NCBI GenBank assembly: GCA_900316795.1
Contig: ONEF01000008.1
Span: forward strand, 1 to 64,000
Reading direction: 5' to 3'
DNA from: an uncultured Bacteroidales bacterium
Lineage (GTDB): Bacteria; Bacteroidota; Bacteroidia; Bacteroidales; UBA932
DNA: 64,000 nt
Below are positions 1 to 7,960 of this stretch, in pieces. Each line of letters begins with the position of its first letter. Position 1 is the first letter of the stretch. The position numbers were made by a program, and so were the translations under genes. The notes under the pieces are model-generated. The model made no database searches, was not told the origin of the DNA, and was given only the letters and a program-made list of their open reading frames with translations.

Positions 1-1
1 C

Positions 2-493
2 GCCATCTTCTACTACGCCAAAACCAAACTGGACTTCTTCCGCCAGGTCATCATCAGTCAGGTACTGGAAAAGCAGGACATCCACCGCAAAGTGAACTAC
101 ACGGAAGGCATGTCCCTCAAGGACTTCATTAAGGCCTACCTGAATGGTATCGTCCGCACCCGGGCCTACTACCTGGATGCCGTCACAGACTCCTTACCCG
201 AGAATCCCACCCACGCCTACCTCCTCCTCGTCCTGCAGATTAAGCGCTACTACCCGGACCTTGGAGAGCGCTATTACGAGATAATGCAGGAAGAAGTGGC
301 GCTCTGGAAGAAGGTTCTCACCGATGCCGTGACCTCCGGTGAAATCGGCCCGCAGCAAGACCTGGACACCGTTGCCGCCACCTTCCAGTCCCTCTTCTAC
401 GGTTACTCCTTCCACGCCGCCGTCGGCAAAGCCTTCGACCCCGCCGCCCTCCAGGCCCAGATGACGGGCTTCTACCGGAGCCTCTGTAAGTAG
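2..493 (+). CDS. TetR/AcrR-family regulator, C-terminal part (5' end outside window)
   Basis: The frame is open from the window edge to a TAG stop, giving 163 visible residues. The first residues (AIFYYAKTKLDFFRQVI) look like the end of a TetR helix-turn-helix (FYYHFKSKEEL type). The all-helical rest fits a TetR ligand-binding domain, with a C-terminal stretch (DTVAATFQSLFYGYSFHAA) typical of that fold. Family knowledge: such proteins are dimeric repressors, often of efflux or envelope genes. The target is unknown because the upstream side is missing. GC content is about 58 percent by my count and codons end mostly in C, unlike the genes that follow. The family call is moderately sure. Confidence 0.68.
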   Translation, partial: AIFYYAKTKLDFFRQVIISQVLEKQDIHRKVNYTEGMSLKDFIKAYLNGIVRTRAYYLDAVTDSLPENPTHAYLLLVLQIKRYYPDLGERYYEIMQEEVALWKKVLTDAVTSGEIGPQQDLDTVAATFQSLFYGYSFHAAVGKAFDPAALQAQMTGFYRSLCK

Positions 494-609
494 TCTTTAA
501 AACCGAATCAAATAAACTGCCGCCACCTCAACCCGAGATAGCGACAGTTTCTCGGAAGAATCTTGCCGCCCTGGACGCCGGAACTGCTGCGGACTTCTCC
601 GGGAAAACT

Positions 610-679
610 CTACAAACTATATTTCAAACCCCTACAAATTGAGTGTAGAAAGCGTTTATGTAGGGTTTTTAACTCTACA
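610..679. promoter_or_regulatory. Cluster of five TGTAG/CTACA half-sites upstream of the DUF47 operon
   Basis: CTACA occurs at 610-614, 632-636 and 675-679, and its complement TGTAG at 644-648 and 659-663. The pair 632-648 forms an inverted repeat CTACA-N7-TGTAG, and ACTCTACAA is directly repeated at 607-615 and 672-680. All sites lie within about 110 bp upstream of the -7 element at 707-714. I infer an operator array, possibly for the LuxR-type domain encoded by the second gene of the operon. There is no direct evidence for the binding protein. Confidence 0.45.
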
Positions 680-706
680 AGATGTATTTTGTTTGTTCTA
701 TTTGCA

Positions 707-714
707 TATATTTG
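707..714 (+). promoter_or_regulatory. Bacteroidota -7 promoter element for the DUF47 operon
   Basis: TATATTTG matches the Bacteroidota primary-sigma -7 consensus TAnnTTTG. The start codon at 743 would leave a leader of roughly 20 nt. No clear TTTG -33 element sits at the usual 19-21 nt spacing, which would fit an activator-dependent promoter. Confidence 0.55.
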
Positions 715-742
715 TACTGCAAAAACCAAAATATAAATAGGT

Positions 743-1402
743 ATGGGTTTGGCAGAAATATTTTCAAGGAAATCGGCAAGGCTGGAAAAGAGCATAGAGG
801 GGTTGATGGAGACGGTGGACCAGTCTCTGCTGGTATTCAAGGAAGGAGTCAAGAACTATCTGTACGGGGATGAGGAGAGTTTTACCGAGAATCTAGGCAA
901 GATGGCCTCCCTGGAGACCGAGGCATCGTCAAGAATCAAGGAAATCGAGAATATCCTGTACTCCAGGGGATATCTGATCCGTTCCAGGGGAGACATCATG
1001 AGGCTTCTGGAGAGGTTCGACCACATTTTCATAATTATCAGCACGGACCTGATCCAGTTTGAGATAGAATCTCCGAAGATTCCTTCAGAACTCAAGAGGG
1101 AGTTTGTAAAGCTCAGCGAACTGGCCGCAATGTCTGCTGAAAGCACCATTTCTGGCACCAATGCCTATTTCACTTCCCCTAAGAGCGTGGCCGAGACTAC
1201 CGCTCAGGTCTATTTCTACGAGAAGGAGGCTGTGAAACTTTCCCAGTCCATAAAGAGAACCGTTTTCCACGATATGGATAATCTCAAGCTCAGCGAAAAG
1301 TTCCACCTCAGGTATTTTGCGCTGCATATCGAGGATCTTTCCAAGGCTGCCGTAAAGGTAGCCGAGCAGCTTTCAGTAATGACAATCAAGCGCGCCCTAT
1401 AA
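743..1402 (+). CDS. DUF47 (PhoU-like) phosphate transport accessory protein
   Basis: The 219-residue product is all-helical, with the arrangement of the DUF47/TIGR00153 family, a PhoU relative: acidic/basic heptads, the segment LERFDHIFIIISTDLIQFEIE, and a C-terminal helix with HLRYFALHIEDLSKAAVKVAE. In many bacteria DUF47 is encoded directly before a PiT phosphate permease and is thought to gate or regulate it. Here the next gene starts on the base after this stop codon (TAA then ATG at 1403), so the two are translationally coupled. That partner is a PiT-like protein carrying a DNA-binding domain, so DUF47 may modulate a sensor rather than a transporter. It is cytoplasmic, with no signal peptide. 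Confidence 0.85.
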   Translation: MGLAEIFSRKSARLEKSIEGLMETVDQSLLVFKEGVKNYLYGDEESFTENLGKMASLETEASSRIKEIENILYSRGYLIRSRGDIMRLLERFDHIFIIISTDLIQFEIESPKIPSELKREFVKLSELAAMSAESTISGTNAYFTSPKSVAETTAQVYFYEKEAVKLSQSIKRTVFHDMDNLKLSEKFHLRYFALHIEDLSKAAVKVAEQLSVMTIKRAL

Positions 1403-3007
1403 ATGGATAGTCTCCTGTACATAATCCTTTCCGTTGTTTTTGCCGGCACGATGCTGATGCTGCTGGACCTGCCTTATGTCAGTGGCAGCATACTGGCTTC
1501 CGGCGCGGGGGAGAGGATTGCTGTCAGGATTCTGGTTCCGGTTCTTCTGCTTGGCGGCATTGTCCTGCCGGTTCTCTCTCCGGAGCATTTCACCCAGATG
1601 ACACAGGGGCTTATGAAGCCGGAGGCTGTCTGCAATGTGCTCCCGGTGGGGATAGCTACTGCTGTTACGGCGGTAATTATCTTGGGATTCAGCCGTTATG
1701 CTGCAGTTCCGTTCGCCTTTGTGGCGGCTGTTGCCGGAATGGGGCTTGCCTGCGGAGGCTCTCTGGCTTTTGCAGATGTGCTGCCTTATGTTTCCTCCTG
1801 GATTGCGGCTCCGCTGATTTGCGCTTTGGCGGCTGCCGGCATTTACAGCATTTTTGCTGCTACGGGGAGAAGGCGTGAGTCTCATTTTGCAGTCACGGAG
1901 GGACGTTTCCTTTCCGCGGCGACAATAGTGGCTTTCTTACTGTCCATTGCCGCGGCTGTGAACAATTCCATTGTGTTTACCTTCCTGCCTTCAGGCCTGG
2001 GGGAAAATTCAATTTGGGTGGTTGCCGGTTCGGCTCTGGCTATTCTGCCTTTCGTTTTCCGTCACGTGACCATGAGCAAATGGTACATCGCGGATTATGA
2101 ACTGGATACTAATCCACAGGCCATCATCAGCCTTATGCTTAGCATGCTGGTCAGCTTTGTCCTTTTCACCAGCCCGGCTCCGCTCCGCCTCGGGCTTGCA
2201 GCAACCCCGCTTCCGGCCGGAACGCTTTATCTGGCCGCCCTGGCTGGGATAAGCCTGCGCAGCAAACGTACCCTGGTGGACGGGCCGATTCTTCTGAAAG
2301 GAATCATATCTTCTTACATATCACCTCTTCTGGCCTTCCTCCTGGCCTTTTCTCTGGGAAGGATAATGGACGGAGAGCTGACCGGAACATTCATCGTCCT
2401 GGGTATCATAATACTGATAGCCGGGGTGATTGTCTATATGAGGGTACAGAGCCAGAGGATAATCAATCAGCAGGTAGCCAGAGCCCACGAGCAGCAGGTA
2501 TATTCCACAAGGAAATCCCTGTCAGCGCTGGAGGTCAGGGCCGAGATGACCGAGAAAGACCTTCTGAACAAGCTGGATATCAAGCGTAAGGAACTTGTAG
2601 ACTTTGCAGTTGGCATCAGCGACCAGAAAGATTTTATGGAAAGCGTGTATGAGCAGCTTAAAGAAGTCAGGGCAACCAGGGAAGGTGCGGAAAAGGATGT
2701 CAGGACAGATGCCCTCCTGCGGTCACTTCGGGAGAGAATGTACTTCACAAGGGAGATGAATGACTTCTACACCCGAAGCGAAGAGCTCCACAAGGACTTC
2801 AACGAGAGATTGGCTGAGAGTTTCCCTAAGCTTACGGAAAACGAGCGTAAGCTGGCTAACCTTCTCAGACAGGGCTTTTCCAGCAAATATATCGCATCGC
2901 TGATGAACATAACCCCTAAAAGCGTGGAAATAAACCGCTACCGCCTGAGGGCCAAGCTTGGTCTGGCGCGCAGCGAAAACCTTATAAATTTCATTAAATC
3001 AATTTAA
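1403..3007 (+). CDS. Degenerate PiT permease fused to coiled coil and LuxR-type HTH (putative membrane phosphate sensor/regulator)
   Basis: The product has 534 residues. Residues 1-150 and 168-322 are two related membrane halves of about five helices each. Their spacing matches PiT/PHO4 permeases: a TQGLMKPE segment after helix 2 (compare TIRKGIIDP) and SSWIAAPL / SSYISPLL before the last helices (compare SWVISPLL). The substrate motifs are lost: GANDVAN is replaced by LDLPYVSG (21-28) and AAVNNSIV (184-191), and PVSTTH by VPFAFV and APLRLG. A further helix (327-346) is followed by a coiled coil (about 352-470) and a LuxR/GerE-type HTH (478-521, TPKSVEINRYRLRAKLGL). The PiT assignment is by eye from motif spacing. 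Family knowledge says the HTH binds DNA. I infer a permease-derived transceptor that reads phosphate and acts on transcription at the membrane, with DUF47 as its partner. Confidence 0.7.
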   Translation: MDSLLYIILSVVFAGTMLMLLDLPYVSGSILASGAGERIAVRILVPVLLLGGIVLPVLSPEHFTQMTQGLMKPEAVCNVLPVGIATAVTAVIILGFSRYAAVPFAFVAAVAGMGLACGGSLAFADVLPYVSSWIAAPLICALAAAGIYSIFAATGRRRESHFAVTEGRFLSAATIVAFLLSIAAAVNNSIVFTFLPSGLGENSIWVVAGSALAILPFVFRHVTMSKWYIADYELDTNPQAIISLMLSMLVSFVLFTSPAPLRLGLAATPLPAGTLYLAALAGISLRSKRTLVDGPILLKGIISSYISPLLAFLLAFSLGRIMDGELTGTFIVLGIIILIAGVIVYMRVQSQRIINQQVARAHEQQVYSTRKSLSALEVRAEMTEKDLLNKLDIKRKELVDFAVGISDQKDFMESVYEQLKEVRATREGAEKDVRTDALLRSLRERMYFTREMNDFYTRSEELHKDFNERLAESFPKLTENERKLANLLRQGFSSKYIASLMNITPKSVEINRYRLRAKLGLARSENLINFIKSI

Positions 3008-3036
3008 TTTTATTAACACACCTTTAATTAACTACT

Positions 3037-4404
3037 ATGCGTAAAACATTATTATTACTGGCGATTTCCCTTCTGGCAGTCCAGACAGTATTCGCCCAGG
3101 AGAAAGTAAAGCGCAACCAGTACGGAGTAGCCGTTAAGTCTGACAGACTCGACGTTGAGGCTCAGGACGGTATTTTGGTTTTTGAATCTCCGACCAGCGC
3201 TTACAAACTCTGGTTTGACACCCGTATCCAGGCTGACGGAGCAGTTTTCTTCGGTCAGGACAAGGACTATGACAACATTGGAAACGGAGTAAGCATACGC
3301 CGTGCCCGTTTTGCCATCAAAGGCCAGATCAACGAAAGTTGGTATGGTGAGTTTGATATGGACCTTGCAGACGGTCTGATTGAACTCAAGGACGCTATCG
3401 TTCGTTACACAGGTGTTCCAAACCTGGATCTTCAGGTAGGTAACTTCAAGGAGAACTTCTCTTTGAACCGCAACACAACTTCCCGTTATCTGCAGTTCAT
3501 GGAAAGGCCTATGGTTACTTCCGCTCTGGCTCCTTCCCGTCATCTTGGTATCAACGCCAAGTATGCAAAGGACTGGTTCTGGGGCTCTCTGGGAGCTTTT
3601 GCCCAGGATGTTGCAGGAGCTGAGGAAATCGGCTATGTCCAGGACAACAACAAGGACTACGGCCGCAACACCGGTTACTCCATTACCGGTAAGGTTGTTT
3701 TCCGTCCTCTCTACAAGATGCATGATGCCAGTCTCCACATCGGTTTTGCCGGATCTTACCGCAGGGCTCTTACCAGCGTAGATCCTAAGGAGTATGGAGC
3801 TTACAGGGCAAGTGCACGTAACTCCACTTCCATCAACCGCAAGAAGTACCTCGACACAGACCTTCTTCCAGGTTATGACCACAACTTCCTGTGGACAGTT
3901 GAGCTTGCAGGTCACTATCAGGGACTCCGCTACGAGGCTGCCTACATCGGTGACAACGTTCATTTCAAGAAGACTGCAGCAGACCCAACCACCAAGAACT
4001 TCGGCGGATGGTATGCACAGGCTGGTTACCTTCTGTTCGGCGGAAGCCAGAACTATGACGCAAACGGCGGCAAGTACACCAAGGTTACCCGTGGCCGCAA
4101 GTGGGGTGACATCGAACTCTGCGCTCGCTACGAGTACTGTGACCTTAACTACAAGAATGTTTATGGCGGTTCAGCCGAGGCTTATACCCTGGGTCTTAAC
4201 TGGCAGGTAAACAACAACGTTAAGATAGTTCTCAACTATCAGTTCAACAACAACGACCGTTATGCAAACGGAAAGAACAAGCTGTTCGTAGGCCACGATG
4301 CAGGCGGCAACCCTACAAAGGATTACTCAAAGGTTGTCGAAGGCAAGAACAAGGCCGGTGTTGACTACCATATGATTGGACTTCGTTTTGAGATTGACTT
4401 CTAA
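3037..4404 (+). CDS. OprP/OprO-type porin (Porin_O_P family)
   Basis: The 455-residue protein has a signal peptide ending VQTVFAQ and a 16-strand-type barrel sequence. Hallmarks of Porin_O_P are visible: RIQADGAVFF, SIRRARFAIKG, the WYGEFDMDLADG turn, and a strand containing LDLQVGNFKENFSLNR. It ends in an aromatic strand with terminal Phe (MIGLRFEIDF), the usual BAM signal. In Pseudomonas the family takes up phosphate or polyphosphate. In Bacteroidota the substrates are less certain, but the position after DUF47 and the PiT-like regulator supports phosphate. The gap to the regulator gene is 29 bp, with no terminator seen. Confidence 0.85.
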   Translation: MRKTLLLLAISLLAVQTVFAQEKVKRNQYGVAVKSDRLDVEAQDGILVFESPTSAYKLWFDTRIQADGAVFFGQDKDYDNIGNGVSIRRARFAIKGQINESWYGEFDMDLADGLIELKDAIVRYTGVPNLDLQVGNFKENFSLNRNTTSRYLQFMERPMVTSALAPSRHLGINAKYAKDWFWGSLGAFAQDVAGAEEIGYVQDNNKDYGRNTGYSITGKVVFRPLYKMHDASLHIGFAGSYRRALTSVDPKEYGAYRASARNSTSINRKKYLDTDLLPGYDHNFLWTVELAGHYQGLRYEAAYIGDNVHFKKTAADPTTKNFGGWYAQAGYLLFGGSQNYDANGGKYTKVTRGRKWGDIELCARYEYCDLNYKNVYGGSAEAYTLGLNWQVNNNVKIVLNYQFNNNDRYANGKNKLFVGHDAGGNPTKDYSKVVEGKNKAGVDYHMIGLRFEIDF

Positions 4405-4418
4405 AATTGACAAAGATT

Positions 4419-5234
4419 ATGAAAAAGTTATTTATAGCAGCATTCGCGATGCTTTTCGCATTCAGTTCATGTGTTGAGGACAAGCTGTATCCTATCCCGA
4501 CCGTTTCTGAATTATCAAATACTATAGCATACGACGAGACAGAAAGCGTGACCGTTACGGCCCTCGTTTCCGCTTTGGTTCCGGTAACTGAGGTTAATCT
4601 TTTCTACAAGGCAGGCGGCGCAGCTGTGGCCAAGGTTAAGATGGAAGGACTCGGGGAGAGTTTTAAGGGAGTCATCCCTGCTCAGCCGATGGGTACCGAG
4701 GTAAAGTACTATGTTGAGGCATCAACTGATGGTGGTTCAGTTACTTCCAAGGAGGCTTCATACACCGTGGGAGTTATTCCTATTGACTTTACCCCTCTGA
4801 AGCTCAACGAACTCAACGGAAACGACAAGTTTATCGAGATTATCAACACAGGCAGTGCTCCAATCAATATCAAGGGAATCAAGATATTGAAGGATACCAA
4901 GGATGTATGGACCGGTCCTAACCGCGACCTTGCTCCTGGCGCATTCCTGCTCCTTTACAGCGAGGATGTTGTTGTTGCCGGTGGCCCTCAGGAAGGCTAT
5001 GATCCTGACCTGGTATTCACTTCAGGTCTTTCTGCAAAGAAGGCCGTTAGGGTACAGCTCAACGACCCTGTAGGTAACAGTCTTGACGATTTCAACCTGG
5101 TAACCGTATCAAAGACCGCTCCTGCATCTTACAGCCGTGTTCCAGACGGAACAGGAAAGTGGTTCTACACTCCAGCAACTCCAGGCGCAAAGAACTCTAC
5201 AGATAACTCCGATCCTGTAACCGGACTTATGTAA
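4419..5234 (+). CDS. Lipoprotein with lamin-tail (LTD) domain
   Basis: I chose the ATG at 4419 because it gives a clean lipoprotein leader (MKKLFIAAFAMLFAFSSC, lipidated Cys18); an upstream TTG is unlikely. The mature protein is 253 residues. Residues about 30-125 form a beta-sandwich-like segment (EVNLFYKAGGAAV, EVKYYVEASTDGG). Residues about 128-260 form an LTD: LKLNELNGNDKFIEIINTG, LAPGAFLLLYSED, SYSRVPDGTGKWFYT and ATPGAKN are typical. LTDs in bacterial surface proteins are thought to mediate binding or anchoring. It sits 14 bp after the porin and is probably co-transcribed. I infer a surface or periplasmic partner of the porin; no enzymatic motif is visible. Confidence 0.78.
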   Translation: MKKLFIAAFAMLFAFSSCVEDKLYPIPTVSELSNTIAYDETESVTVTALVSALVPVTEVNLFYKAGGAAVAKVKMEGLGESFKGVIPAQPMGTEVKYYVEASTDGGSVTSKEASYTVGVIPIDFTPLKLNELNGNDKFIEIINTGSAPINIKGIKILKDTKDVWTGPNRDLAPGAFLLLYSEDVVVAGGPQEGYDPDLVFTSGLSAKKAVRVQLNDPVGNSLDDFNLVTVSKTAPASYSRVPDGTGKWFYTPATPGAKNSTDNSDPVTGLM

Positions 5235-5253
5235 TTTTTAAATATTCAGCGAT

Positions 5254-5892
5254 ATGGCAGAATTAAAAATCGGTGAAATAAGCAAGCCTAGGTTTGAATT
5301 CCGAAGCTTCGGCCAGTGCTTCTGTGAAGCCCACAAGAGAATGGCCCGTCTTTCCGTTCCGGTTCCGGAGAAGGTTTGGGAAAGGCAGAGCGACGAGATA
5401 TACATCATCTCAGCAAAGAACGACATCAACAACACCAAGATCCGTGACAGCAAGATGGACATCAAGACATTTGTCCAGAGCGTTGACGGTCTGGAGCAGT
5501 GGAACCCTCTGATGAAGGGCGAATTCCCTATCAGCCGCGAGGTTCTGGAGAAGGAAGTCTTCCCTGCATTCATGGTTGAGATGCCTGCCCTTACAAAGGA
5601 CACCTACACTTATGAGGAGTTCATCGCTATGGTAAAGGCCAATCCTGACCTTGCCGCCGTGAGGGTTCACAAGCAGAGATTCGGTTATATGGTCAACAAT
5701 ACCATCTGCGAGGTCGGCAATGTTCTGATCAACGGGGCAAAGGTTGTTACCATCAACTCAGAGTCCACTGAGATAGAGGATATCAAGAAGACCATCAAGG
5801 ACGTGGGTCTTGAGGGTGTTGAGAACATCAACTACCTCCAGGCTATCAAGAGAGTTATCGGGATGAGTGACAAACCATTAGCAAACGAATAG
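5254..5892 (+). CDS. Uncharacterised CYTH-like protein
   Basis: The 212-residue protein is cytoplasmic, with no signal peptide or membrane helix. I do not recognise a named family with certainty. The pattern suggests a CYTH/triphosphate-tunnel relative. There is an N-terminal strand FEFRSFG, a strand pair with spaced basic residues (NNTKIRDSKMDIKTFV), then RVHKQRFGYMVNNTICEVGNV followed by INSESTEIED with acidic residues suited to metal binding. It ends just before a clear CYTH gene (2-nt gap), so the two may work together. The function is unknown. Triphosphate or polyphosphate handling is an inference from the fold-like pattern and the neighbours. A structure prediction would settle the fold. 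Confidence 0.5.
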   Translation: MAELKIGEISKPRFEFRSFGQCFCEAHKRMARLSVPVPEKVWERQSDEIYIISAKNDINNTKIRDSKMDIKTFVQSVDGLEQWNPLMKGEFPISREVLEKEVFPAFMVEMPALTKDTYTYEEFIAMVKANPDLAAVRVHKQRFGYMVNNTICEVGNVLINGAKVVTINSESTEIEDIKKTIKDVGLEGVENINYLQAIKRVIGMSDKPLANE

Positions 5893-5894
5893 TT

Positions 5895-6365
5895 ATGGGA
5901 CAGGAAATAGAACGCAAATTCTTGGTCAAGGGCGACTTCAAGGAAGCCGCCTTCAAGGCCACCCGCATTACCCAGGGTTATCTCAGCAGCGTGCCTGAGA
6001 GAACCGTAAGGGTAAGGGTCAAGGGGGACAAGGGCTTCATCACCATCAAGGGCATAGGTTCCGACAGCGGAGCCAGCCGTTTCGAGTGGGAGAAGGAAAT
6101 CCCTGTTCCTGAGGTTCAGGACCTTCTCAAGATCTGTGAGCCTGGCGTCATCGACAAGACCCGCTATCTGGTAAAGGTTGGCGAACATACCTTTGAAGTG
6201 GACGAGTTCTATGGCGACAACGAAGGCCTTACAGTTGCTGAAGTTGAGCTTGGAAGCGAGAACGAGGCTTTTGACAAGCCGGCTTGGCTGGGTGAAGAAG
6301 TCACCGGAGACGTCAAGTACTACAACTCCATGTTGATGAAGAATCCGTACAAGAACTGGAAGTGA
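5895..6365 (+). CDS. CYTH-domain triphosphate tunnel metalloenzyme
   Basis: The 156-residue single-domain protein opens with the CYTH signature EIERKFLV (acidic Glu4 and Glu6, basic Lys8). It continues through ITQGYLS, RTVRVRVKGDKGFITIKG, FEWEKEIP, IDKTRYLVKVGEHTFEVDEF and VAEVELGSE. These are the alternating acidic and basic strand residues that line the tunnel and bind Mg/Mn and triphosphate. Single-domain bacterial CYTH proteins of this length (Clostridium type) hydrolyse tripolyphosphate or nucleoside triphosphates. Its stop overlaps the next start by one base (TGATG at 6363-6367), so translation is coupled to the DASS permease. I infer a polyphosphate role in the phosphate operon. Confidence 0.88.
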   Translation: MGQEIERKFLVKGDFKEAAFKATRITQGYLSSVPERTVRVRVKGDKGFITIKGIGSDSGASRFEWEKEIPVPEVQDLLKICEPGVIDKTRYLVKVGEHTFEVDEFYGDNEGLTVAEVELGSENEAFDKPAWLGEEVTGDVKYYNSMLMKNPYKNWK

Positions 6366-7939
6366 TGGATGTTCTTGACATGAACAACTACAAGATCGAG
6401 AAGCTGCCGAAGATGCAGAAATCCGGCTTCGAGCGGACCATGCAGCGCTTCGGCGGCCCTCTCGCTATCTTGGTGTTCATTCTTTTATACTATGTGGTCA
6501 AGATTCCTTTCCTGGACAATCTTGATACAGATTCACTTACAGGTGCTGCTGCCAAGAGGCTGGGAGAGCTGGGAGCCGGGGATTTCATCAGGGCGAACTA
6601 TGCGATGCTGGCCATTTTCGCGGCCGCTATAGTGCTGTGGATAACGGAAGCCATTCCTAACTATCTGACATCGCTGATAGTGATACTCGCGATAGTTCTG
6701 ACCAACATCACAACCGACAAGACGGCATACGCCCAGCTCGGCCACCCTGTGATGTGGCTGAACATTCTCTCGTTCGTGCTTGCCTCCATGCTTGTGAAGA
6801 CCCAGGCGGCCAAGCGTTTTGCGCTCTGGTTCGTGCTGAAATTCGGCAAGAGTGCAGGCGGAGTGATTTTCAGCTTCATCATAATCAACCTGGTGCTTTC
6901 CGCATTCATTTCGGCCACTACTGCAAAAGCCGCCATCCTGCTCCCTATAATGATGGTGATTTGCGCCATCTACGGGGCGACCGGCGGAACCAACCGCAAC
7001 AACTTCGGCCGGAACCTGATGCTTCAGAACCTTTTCCAGATCAATTTGGGAGCCAATGCCTTCCTTACCGGTTCAGGCGCCACCCTGCTTGCAGGAAGCC
7101 TGATTGCCGGAGCGATGGGCATAGGTTCATTCAGTTATCAGGACTGGTTCAAGGCAGCCTTCCCGATGAGCGTTATACTTATCCTCATCGGATGGTTCGT
7201 TGGCACCAGGATAATCTTCCCGATGAAGAAAGATGAGGCCAAACCTCAGATTCCGGGAGGTATGGAAAGGCTCAGGGAAGAACTCAAGGGTATGGGAAAG
7301 ATGAAAGGCGAGGAATACAAGGCAATTGCCATCTTCCTGTGCGTGCTCATTCTCTGGGCAACTGACAAGCAGCACGGAATCAACCAGACAGCCGTAGCTT
7401 TCATCGGTGCCGTAGTGGCTCTGATGCCGAAGATAGGGGTGGTCAAGTGGAACGAGGTTGATATACCTTGGCATCTTCTGCTCTTCTCGGCCGGAGCCTA
7501 TACACTGGGCGCCGGACTGGATGCCACCGGACTTCCAGGTACTGCGGTCAATGCGGCTTTTGAATCGTTAGGCATTACAGCACAAACTCCATATTGGGCT
7601 CTGTACATGATACTTACAAGTACGATGCTTATTTCTGCCCTGATTTTCCAGAGCAAAACCATGCAAACGCTTATCTTTGTACCGATAGCCATTGGAGTTG
7701 CACAGAGTTTCGGGTATCCGATTATGAGCTTGGCTTTCCCGATCGCGATGCTGGTAGGACACGTTTATGTGCTTCCTTTCAACAGTAAGCCGGCAGCCTT
7801 GCTCTATACTACAAACCAGTACAGCTGGAGCGATACTTTCAAGTTCGGCATCACTATGATGTTTATCAGCTGGCTGATGATACTTCTTTGGGGACAGACC
7901 GTCTTACATTGGTTCGGTTATACCCCAGGGTTATTTTAA
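6365..7939 (+). CDS. SLC13/DASS-family anion permease
   Basis: ATG at 6365 overlaps the previous stop; a GTG at 6362 and an ATG at 6380 are alternatives. The 524-residue protein has about 12 membrane helices. The DASS layout is visible, including LWITEAIPNYLTSLIVILAIVL early on, the first substrate loop ISATTAKAAILLPI, and a second loop QSKTMQTLIFVPIA. In characterised carboxylate/sulfate carriers these loops carry Ser-Asn-Thr motifs. Here both are altered (SATTA and QSKTM), so the substrate may differ. The family includes di- and tricarboxylate, sulfate and phosphate (Pho91-type) carriers driven by Na+ or H+. The context with porin and CYTH proteins favours phosphate, but this is inference. 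Confidence 0.8.
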   Translation: MDVLDMNNYKIEKLPKMQKSGFERTMQRFGGPLAILVFILLYYVVKIPFLDNLDTDSLTGAAAKRLGELGAGDFIRANYAMLAIFAAAIVLWITEAIPNYLTSLIVILAIVLTNITTDKTAYAQLGHPVMWLNILSFVLASMLVKTQAAKRFALWFVLKFGKSAGGVIFSFIIINLVLSAFISATTAKAAILLPIMMVICAIYGATGGTNRNNFGRNLMLQNLFQINLGANAFLTGSGATLLAGSLIAGAMGIGSFSYQDWFKAAFPMSVILILIGWFVGTRIIFPMKKDEAKPQIPGGMERLREELKGMGKMKGEEYKAIAIFLCVLILWATDKQHGINQTAVAFIGAVVALMPKIGVVKWNEVDIPWHLLLFSAGAYTLGAGLDATGLPGTAVNAAFESLGITAQTPYWALYMILTSTMLISALIFQSKTMQTLIFVPIAIGVAQSFGYPIMSLAFPIAMLVGHVYVLPFNSKPAALLYTTNQYSWSDTFKFGITMMFISWLMILLWGQTVLHWFGYTPGLF

Positions 7940-7960
7940 ACAATTAAAAACAACGGCATT

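Noticed and set aside
3055-3963. A 302-codon minus-strand frame
   Set aside because: It is antisense to the OprP-type porin and lacks any recognisable motif.
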